This document shows, piece by piece, positions 56,834 through 64,000 of a stretch of DNA of 64,000 nt (the first letter of the stretch is position 1; every line of letters begins with the position of its first letter). Source of the stretch: Brienomyrus brachyistius. Lineage: Eukaryota; Chordata; Actinopteri; Osteoglossiformes; Mormyridae. The notes beneath the pieces were generated by a model. That model was given only the letters and a program-made list of their open reading frames with translations, did not search any database and was not told the DNA's origin. The position numbers were made by a program, and so were the translations under genes. The stretch is from assembly GCF_023856365.1 (NCBI RefSeq), contig NC_064540.1:434001-498000 (forward strand). The letters run 5' to 3'.

Positions 56834-59800
56834 GTAAGGATCTGCACTGCAATCTACTGTCTATTCCGTGATTCCACCACTACGTGCAACAATGACAAAA
56901 TACTAAACTAATTTAATTGACAATTATGACGTTACACATTTTAACTACATCGAGGGGCTGGTTTTAGGTATTAATGGCTCAGAGTAATTAGCAGTTTGAA
57001 TTCGGATCAGCATTACTATATCGAGTGTATGAATTTGGGTTGTTGATATTTCGTTAGCAGTAACGTTTTTTTGGATAGTTTATTCGCTTTTAAGGGATTT
57101 TGTACAGTAGATTAATGGTTATATTTCATGTTGGCAACTGACACTACTGGGTAGCCTGCAATCCAGATAGTCTTTAGTTCTCGTGTCGTTGCCTGTTGTG
57201 AGTTTGCGTTTTTCTCTTTCTGTTACAGCCACAAAGTACCGATAAAAAGTCCGAGTTACTCCCTCAGGGGTGGAACAGCAACAGAGAGTTATACACCCTT
57301 CGGTATCAGTCCGCAAACGGCCAGTCACAGTTACTGGTCAAAGGCATCACTGTCGACTCCACTCTTATCTTCAATATACTGGTACTCATATTACACTTTT
57401 TTCCTGAAAGACTTTAATCTCCAGCACAGAATTTCTGATTAGTCATCGTAATAGTAATAACAATACAATTATGCATGTATATTGACTTGTTAGCAGTAAG
57501 GTGACTTGTTTAATTTGTTGTCAGAATACACCTTCTGAAAAGGTGTCCGACCTGACAGTGAATGTCAGTGATTATATAGATGCGGATAACCTGAAAGACT
57601 TCGACAGGTTGGTCAACAGTGTGTGAAGTCACACCTTGTTTTTTTGTTTTGCATACTGTTGAATAATGCTGTTGGGGGTCTCACAACATACTGAAAACAG
57701 TCTTAAACAATAAATAAGCGAGAAAGCAGCCCTTTTACGGTTGTAAGGGAACATATACGCAGCCCTAATATGAACCATCTCCCACAGGGTGTTTAAGAAC
57801 CCGGAACAGCTGGCAGAAAAGGTCCAGGCTGACCTGCTTCCCTGGGTCTCCTCAAAGAAGGCTGAAAAGACCCAGAGAGAGACCCCCCTGAAGCGAGAGA
57901 CGGAGGATGACCCGCTCCGGATCCCATCGAGGAAGCCGCAGTCTTACCCGCAGCCCGGCTGGTAGGAACCAGACTCCCTAATGAGGGTGGCTGTAGGATA
58001 TGCATGCAGATTAAGATGGCTATTAGCACACTTTAAAGTCGTAACTATATATTCAAAACCTTTCTACATTTTTGCATTTTACTGTAAAAATATGAATTAC
58101 TGTAAAAATATTTTTGTTGTAAAGGTCTTGCAAGAGTACACCTGCTTTTTACTTAAAAGCTGTAAAGTGTGTCTTTTTCTAGCATTATTATTTAGTATTA
58201 ACAAAAATGCAGGCGGGAGAGTGAGTGCACTAATAGTATGTTTTACTTTCAGTAACACGCCGTAGTTGCCCTTGATAGAATAAAGATTGTGCATTAGTAT
58301 TTATTCATTATCTCAATTGTAGCAGCAGTTTTTCATAATAATCAGTCCCACGTATGTGTTGTAAATTGTGATTAATATGATGCACTGAGGCCTGACTGAG
58401 TTACATTGATTCATTAATGATGAACAAACACAAGATCAGTATTTCGCTTATTCATTACTTGTTCCTTCAGTGGTTCCTTCAGTTGTTCACAAAGGTTTAC
58501 AGAAGTAACATATAGTAACAAAGTAACAAGTACTTGAGATAAAACATGTCAGGATTCATTAGTGATGAATTAACCTGAGGTAATCATGTAACTAAGACTT
58601 AGTTTGTGGTTAATTATTACACAAGTAATAGCATAATACAATATTATTTGAGTCCCGTCAAGTAAAGTGTTACCATTATTACACGTGTGAAATTAAGTGC
58701 CAAAACATTTATTAGTACATTATTGAATGTTTGTGGTACTGTGTAGTTTTCTTAAAGCGCAAAGTACATAGGCCTCGGTCTATAGGACATTAAACGTGTC
58801 TTGATCTATTTCATTCAGGTGATTATGACACTTGGGAAACTCTTATGTCACCTGAGTTAATCTGTAATTCTGAGCTTCCGCCATTCCTGCAGTTTAAATT
58901 ACTACCCAGCACTATGCCGAAATTTGCACGTATTTTAAAACAAACTGAGCATCTGCTGCAGAACAATTTGATGAACCCGAATCGATGAAGGAAAGCAGTA
59001 AAATACAGCAGGTCCAATCTGTTTTCCAGACAGTAGCGCCTGCTGACTAATCACTCGGGAATACGTAGCAAGTACGCCCCATGGTAAAATAAATCAAGAA
59101 TGAAAGTGTTTGGTTTAATTGTCGTCCTTTTACATTTACAATTGTCTGTTGTCCAAAGCGATATACAAGTCAGGCAGATAATGCGTAGCTGGAAAGCCCC
59201 GCTAATCACACATTGGCATAGCCGGCATTTGAGGTGGGGTAGTGCACTCTATAAATTTAATAAGGCGCCGGGCTGAGAGCGGCGGCTCATGATGGATGGC
59301 TGGTGTCTGAAAGAACCGTGCATTTCTCATTTTTATACGACGACAGCTAATAACTGGGGCCTCCGGCTCAAGAGTCCGGCGTGGTCCAAAGAAAAACTTG
59401 TATGGCAAGTTGACGGAATCTCGGAGTTAGATTACGAGTTTCGGAAATGAGACGTGGTTTTTCGAGTCGTTCGAGAGTGCCTTAGATTGAAAAAACAATT
59501 GTGCTTATCCTCACTCACTTAAAATTTCCAGTCAGCTCAATAAGTAAGATGCATTGAATGGTTTATTGTCTTTTGAGTGTCTGTGTGCAGCCTTTGGATG
59601 CTGCTTGAGTAGATGTTTATGACATTGTTAGCTACTTCAGTGTGTAGCAGACACTTTTCTCCAAGTGAGACAAAAAGCGCTTTTTTCCCAGGTGTTCCAT
59701 GTTTTTTTTCCTCATGTATTTGCGAGTAGAATATGTACGTAGCAGAGAGTGATTTTTGTGTGATAACATGCGTCCTACACTGGACAGCTGTCCAGGCCAG

Positions 59801-61654
59801 GATGATCCCTGGGCTTCTTGGAATGTGCTCCAGGCTTAGATGTGTAAGTGGGGATGGATGGATGGATGGATGGATGGATTTTGCAACCCTATATTAACAG
59901 TGTTCCAAATGAGACTGACTTTGTTTAAATGGGTAATGGCAGCCGCTTGCTGCTACTTACAGTAAACTTTGATATTTCTAGAATGTCCTGCTTTTCTATA
60001 TAAAACTGCACTGAAAGCGAGCAGTTGCTGTTTCAGACTTCGGGGGCCTGTATGTCACCATCCTAGCACAGACCCTCCTGTTATTCAGTATTTACAGCAG
60101 GCAGAGTAGCTTCTATTTTAAGATATCGACTGTTCTCTGTGTCTCTGGCTGCGGCTGGCGGCAGTCACAGATGGAGGCTGTCCCGGGAACCAGCAGAGAA
60201 CCCAGCGATGTATCGTCCCAGGCGCGTCCTTGGTGTCTGACCTTATCAGGTTCTTATGATGTCAGCCATTTATTGTCATTTTTGCTGTAATGTGACCCCC
60301 CCCCCCCCCCCTTCCGTACGAGGCAGGGGTGCCCTTGTGATGTCATATTAATTATGCCTGCAAGCGCCACACTCAGCATTAGAGTGAAGAGGACTTTTTT
60401 TGGGGGATCTTAATTTTCGCACAGTTCTGCTGCGCTGCTCCGCTCTGAGTGAGCCTGTGGGCCGACCGCGAAGGACGCTGGGCGGGGTCTAAATGACCCC
60501 GCAGTTTCAGAGGTTTATCTGCATGTCTGTCTGCATGGATGCTACCGAATATGTCGGCCATCTCTTGTTCGCTTTCCATCCCCCCAAGATGGATGGAGGT
60601 TTTGTTGAATTAGCATGGATGGCCTTTCCGACCTGGCAGTGTTCAACTTCTAGACAGAAAATCCATTGTTATGTTTGATTCCTGCTTGAGAAGTGGGTTG
60701 TCAGCGGCGCCGCTACATGTGCATTCCCGTTAATGGTGGTCCTTCCGCGGATCAAATGGATTTATCATAAAAGAACGCGTGTCAGAAATAATGCTTCCCA
60801 TACACATATCTGAATAATACTCCAACATTCGTTTTCCGCTGTTCTAATAGGGAAAAAATAGACACGTTTGATATATCCATCAATATTGTACTGTTAAAAT
60901 ATGTAACAGGTTTAAAAGCCTTTGGAAAATCTTGGACCGATGTATCGATAAGAGGTATCATATTTGGAATGTGTAACGTTATCATTTTTCCTTCTGTGTG
61001 TTCGCATGCATTCGAAGGCGCAATCCCATGGCGCCATTTGCTGCTGGGGGTGCAGACCTGGATCCCTTCAGGTAGGATTGATTCGGTATATATACAGTAA
61101 AGTTGTGGTAGGCGTGTATATATCGTAATTGATAGATACAATGAACGAATCAGTAATCCAGTACTCCTTCACAATTACTGCTCTGTGTTTGACCTTTGGC
61201 CACTGCAGCGGTAGACCAGGAGGGATGATCGTGGACCCTCTACGGTCAGGATTCCCTCGTTCGGGTTTTGACCCCTCTGCTGGGATCCCAGGTCGTCTGC
61301 CTCCCGGTGCAGTGCCTCCGGGGGCCCGATTTGACCCCTTTGGAGCTGTTGGGATGGGGATGAATCGCCCAGGGTGAGAGACGTTCCCACTCGTGGGACT
61401 TCTTAAAATCAAAAATTGCATAATTGAAGTGCGATGAAGTGGAGGTTTTCATCACAGAGATCCAGCTGTTGACAAAGAACAGACTTTAGCCCGGGGGTGA
61501 TAGTGAACCTGAGTGATTGTGTATTTTTGTTAGAGTGTATGTTTGAATGCACAGAAATCAAAGCTGTCGTTTTTGACCGGTTGCTCATCCTTGTGCTTGC
61601 AGCCCGGATCCTGACCACATGCCCCCCCCCGGGTATGACGACATGTTCATGTAG
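56705..61654 (+). CDS. psmf1: Proteasome inhibitor PI31 gene (seven coding exons, 269 aa)
   Basis: Coding exons are 56705-56833, 57229-57381, 57525-57607, 57788-57961, 61018-61071, 61209-61373 and 61603-61654, totalling 810 nt; human PSMF1 is 271 aa. The first part is the PI31/FP domain (MAGLELLFSSIVES, then KKSELLPQGWN and ELYTLRYQ, ending in YIDADNL). The second part is Pro/Gly-rich (GGMIVDPLRSGFPR, RLPPGAVPPGARFDPFG, ending PPPGYDDMFM). PI31 binds FBXO7 and the 20S proteasome and modulates its activity and transport. The last residues M-F-M take the place of the family's hydrophobic-Tyr-X end. It is divergent to rspo4, as in human 20p13. Poly(A) signals are at 62017-62022 and 62143-62148. 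Confidence 0.95.
57229..57381 (+). CDS. psmf1: psmf1 exon 2
   Basis: 51 codons after acceptor CTTTCTGTTACAG. It ends NIL at a donor CTG|GTACTC that is weak by consensus; the reading frame and family alignment support it. It contains LLPQGWNSNRELYTLRY. Confidence 0.93.
57525..57607 (+). CDS. psmf1: psmf1 exon 3
   Basis: 83 nt after acceptor TTTGTTGTCAG, ending in phase 2 at CAG|GTTGGT, a weak donor. It encodes SDLTVNVSDYIDADNL, the family's DLTLNLDDYIDA region. Confidence 0.92.
57788..57961 (+). CDS. psmf1: psmf1 exon 4
   Basis: 174 nt after acceptor CCATCTCCCACAG. It begins VFKNPEQL and ends DPLRIPSRKPQSYPQPGW, across a phase 2 junction. It is the variable linker between the FP domain and the Pro-rich tail. 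A 3.1-kb intron follows. Confidence 0.92.
59120..59175 (-). repeat. L2-tail-like fragment in psmf1 intron 4
   Basis: 'ttttacatttacaattgtctgttgtccaaagcgatatacaa' is a diverged reversed L2 tail. Confidence 0.5.
59775..59880 (+). repeat. SINE 3' end with GGAT tail in psmf1 intron 4
   Basis: 'cactggacagctgtccaggccaggatgatccctgggcttcttgga' is followed by 'gctccaggctt', and the fragment ends in GGAT repeats at 59850-59879. Confidence 0.7.
60297..60311. repeat. Poly-C tract in psmf1 intron 4
   Basis: A run of about fifteen C. Such runs recur many times in this window. Confidence 0.9.
61018..61071 (+). CDS. psmf1: psmf1 exon 5
   Basis: 54 nt. The acceptor ATTCGAAG is poor in pyrimidines, but the phase completes W and gives RNPMAPFAAGGADLDPF, matching the family's W-DPLGPF...GGEDLDPF. 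Donor GTAGGA. Confidence 0.85.
61209..61373 (+). CDS. psmf1: psmf1 exon 6
   Basis: 165 nt after acceptor CCACTGCAG. It contains GGMIVDPLRSGFPR and RLPPGAVPPGARFDPFG, the most conserved Pro-rich block of PI31. Donor GTGAGAG. Confidence 0.95.
61603..61654 (+). CDS. psmf1: psmf1 exon 7 (C-terminus)
   Basis: 52 nt after acceptor TGCTTGCAG. It encodes PDPDHMPPPGYDDMFM and stops at TAG 61652-61654. The nine-C run codes PPP in frame. The C-terminal three residues are M-F-M rather than M-Y-L as in human PI31. Confidence 0.93.
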
Positions 61655-62016
61655 AAACACCATCTCCAGCCCCCTGATTTTTGCCTGCCCCAGCAGAAGA
61701 ATGCAGGAAAATACTGCTTAAGACTTTTCCCAATAAGTCACGTCGTTTAGTTGGAAGGGCAAATCTGTTGTGCGTAAATTTTTAATTCTGTAACCCTGTG
61801 TTCTAGAAAATAGGTTAGTTTGAATTGTTTGCTATATAATACATGACAATATTGTAATGGTGAGACATTTACCACTTTGAATGACGACATGTTAGATAAT
61901 TGCTAAATAGTGTTAATCTTTGCAAAGGATATTGCACTTGTTAAAATGTTGTAAATACAAGGAAATATTGCTTAAATTTAAATGTCAATTTTTTCATGAG
62001 TGCTATCTTAATTTCT

Positions 62017-62022
62017 AATAAA
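62017..62022 (+). other. psmf1: psmf1 poly(A) signal candidate
   Basis: AATAAA about 360 bp beyond the stop. A second AATAAA is at 62143-62148. Confidence 0.5.
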
Positions 62023-62267
62023 TCTACTACTTTGAGAAACTAAAACTTTATTTGCTGTGGAAGCTGTTTTTATTTTCATAATTCTGTTAACTCTGTTTGT
62101 ATCTAACTTTCCATTTGTAATGATTAAGCTTTAAATGTTAATAATAAACAAAACTTCTAGAATGAGTGGTAGTGCAATATTTCAAAGGCGATATGGAAAG
62201 AGTGAACCCTGAATGAACAGAGACCTGAATACTGTTAAAACATCTGGAAGTTAATAATAGAGCCACA

Positions 62268-62455
62268 TACCAGGGACTGTATGCTGTTCGGTAGGTTCAG
62301 GTTCTGAAGGTTGTTGGTTCGAATCCCATGGTTGACAGAGTGATGTCACCATTAGGGCCTTTGAGCAAGACCCTTAATCCCAGTTGCCGAGGGGCCTGGT
62401 TGACCCTGCTTCCTCAATTGTACATTATTTTGCATAAAAAATAAATGACTAAAAA
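62268..62455 (+). repeat. tRNA-derived SINE
   Basis: The B box GGTTGTTGGTTCGAATCCC lies near 62309. It is followed by TTTGAGCAAGACCCTTAATCC and an A-rich end. Same family as 44855. Confidence 0.75.
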
Positions 62456-64000
62456 TGAATTATCTGCTTTGGTTTCATAAAAATTCTGAGTAAAATGTCA
62501 AAGGTGTTACCTTGGTGATAGTGGTACCTCTTCTCAAAGCATGTCATGCACACAGGAGACTCCGGTTCCAGCACCCTGTGAACCATGAAAGGATTTCACA
62601 GTCTTTATGAAGAGGAAAAATCTACCTTTCCCAGCATCCTGACTTCAGCTCCCCTGCTGTCAAGGCCCAAAGCCCCGATTATTGTGTATAGTAGCTGCAG
62701 ATGGCTGGGGCCCAGAGTGGGGGGCATGGGGGGGCATGCTCTGCATGAAAACAATGCCCCAGCTTCAACCAAAAAATCAAAAGGCTTCACTGGGTCCAGG
62801 GGGAAAATGCCATCTCTAGGGTGGACAACACAACATGGCAACCCAGCATATTAATGACATCACACATCCGTCCATCCATCCATCCATTTTCCAAACCGCT
62901 TATCCTACTGGGTCGCAGGGTGACATCACACAAAAAAATTAAGAAATACACGCACTCGGAACAGACGGATATTGTGAATTTTAAGGCTTGTCTTTTTATC
63001 ACTACAAAAGAGACCATTTCTTTTTGTAAAATGTACCAAACCTTGCCAGCAAACTAAGGGACAGATGCACAGAAAAGGGCCTTCCAGTCCATCTCGTTGG
63101 GAGCACACTCCTAGGACCTTGGATCACTTGCCTGAAGTAATTTAATTAAAAGACAAAATGTGCCTATGGGCATTTGCAGGTCACTGTGGTGACCCCTAAT
63201 CCGCGTTAGCCGTCTGCCGAGCTAAAGGCTGGGGAACACAATCGAATAAATCCGACGCAAAACAGGTACACGGCACCTGTTCCGGCAACAGAAAATGGCA
63301 AACGGGAAATGTTCCGTTGGTGTCGTGTGACACAGAGACCCCTGGGATGTTAAGACTGGAGCCCAGAAGGACAGCAGCTATTCAGTATGCGGAGCGGGTC
63401 TGAAACTGAGGCATAGCGAATCGGTGACTGTGTGGGGCTTTTACCTCCTGCAGTAGAATTACTCCCAAACCCGCGATGTAAGTTGCAGGTTCGCGTTGCG
63501 CATCAGCGAATCTATCCCAGGGTAGTATGCGGCGTAAGGTAGGATGCAGCTGCGTTAGGAGCCACATGCACACACACAGTCACACGCCAAGGTCACGGTC
63601 ACACGCCTCTGGGAAACAGCGCTTTTGGAGTTTAGGGGCAATAAAGGATGGCAGAAAGGAAACACTTACGGACACCAGAAGACTGACGAGTCCCACACAT
63701 ACAAAAAACACAGTCCCTACGTGAACACTGTCCTGCCCTTGAAGTTGGAAAAGCTCAGGGTTTAGGAGCTGATTCCTGGCACATACCAGATCACAACAGA
63801 TTTAAAACCCTATTCATCAACTTCACATAGCATTAAGATACTCGAGCTGCAGAGAAAATAGACATCAGGCCCCTACAAAGCAGCGATTTATGATTCATTT
63901 TAAATTGATTTTCTGTGTCATTCGTGCAAAATGCAATAACAGTTCCAGCCTTTTGAAAAAGACAAGAAATGTGTGTGTGGATTGTCCTTCTTACCGACAA
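62456..64000. other. Gene-free right end
   Basis: Short frames only. A SINE 3' end in reverse (CCATCCATCC, then TTTTCCAAACCGCTTATCC) lies at 62866-62922. No exon of a neighbouring gene was recognised up to the window edge. Confidence 0.4.
62866..62922 (-). repeat. SINE 3' end with GGAT tail
   Basis: Only the last 57 bp of the tRNA-headed SINE family, read on the - strand. It ends abruptly inside 'ctgggtcgcagggtg'. Confidence 0.8.

Overview
This is vertebrate nuclear DNA, almost certainly from a ray-finned fish. It has split genes with GT-AG introns, many tRNA-headed SINEs ending in GGAT repeats, L2/CR1-type LINE pieces with TGTAAA tails, Tc1- and hAT-type miniature transposons, a decayed Ty3/Gypsy element, and long microsatellite and C-tract runs. 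No bacterial, organellar or CRISPR features were seen. The repeat flavour resembles basal teleost lineages, but the species cannot be fixed from the window.

Four protein-coding genes can be supported. (1) A single-exon fibronectin type III gene, best matched to FNDC11, lies on the + strand at 2949-3839. (2) A single-exon P2Y1-like nucleotide receptor lies on the - strand at 22542-23576. (3) R-spondin 4 (rspo4) lies on the - strand at 48134-32097. Five coding exons were assembled by splice phase and encode 242 aa. (4) The proteasome inhibitor PI31 (psmf1) lies on the + strand at 56705-61654. Seven coding exons encode 269 aa. rspo4 and psmf1 are divergently arranged about 8.6 kb apart, the order and orientation known for human 20p13. 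FNDC11 maps to human 20q13, so the window appears to join pieces of both chromosome 20 arms. The four genes do not form a pathway: rspo4 is a secreted Wnt amplifier, psmf1 a cytosolic 20S proteasome regulator, the P2Y-like gene a membrane receptor, and the FNDC11 product is of unknown role.

Layout: 0-2.9 kb, LINE and SINE debris; 2.9-3.8 kb, fndc11; 4-7 kb, small repeats and an LTR-like block; 7.4-7.9 kb, an E-box-rich minisatellite; 8.5-13.4 kb, a transposon cluster (Gypsy with a nested LINE tail, an L2 LINE, a SINE); 14.7-21.5 kb, miniature DNA transposons and SINEs; 22.5-23.6 kb, the P2Y receptor; 24-30 kb, microsatellites and LINE ends; 30.5-31.5 kb, a 40-bp satellite just beyond rspo4; 32-48 kb, rspo4 with transposons in its introns; 49-56 kb, intergenic repeats and one unexplained exon-like ORF; 56.7-61.7 kb, psmf1; 62-64 kb, SINE debris with no gene seen.

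The most interesting points are residue changes at known functional positions: the end of the PI31 HbYX motif, the E3-ligase-contact loop of R-spondin, and the NPxxY motif of the P2Y receptor. Also notable are several transposons with intact target-site duplications and unusually organised tandem repeats. I did not find evidence of a wholly new biological system.
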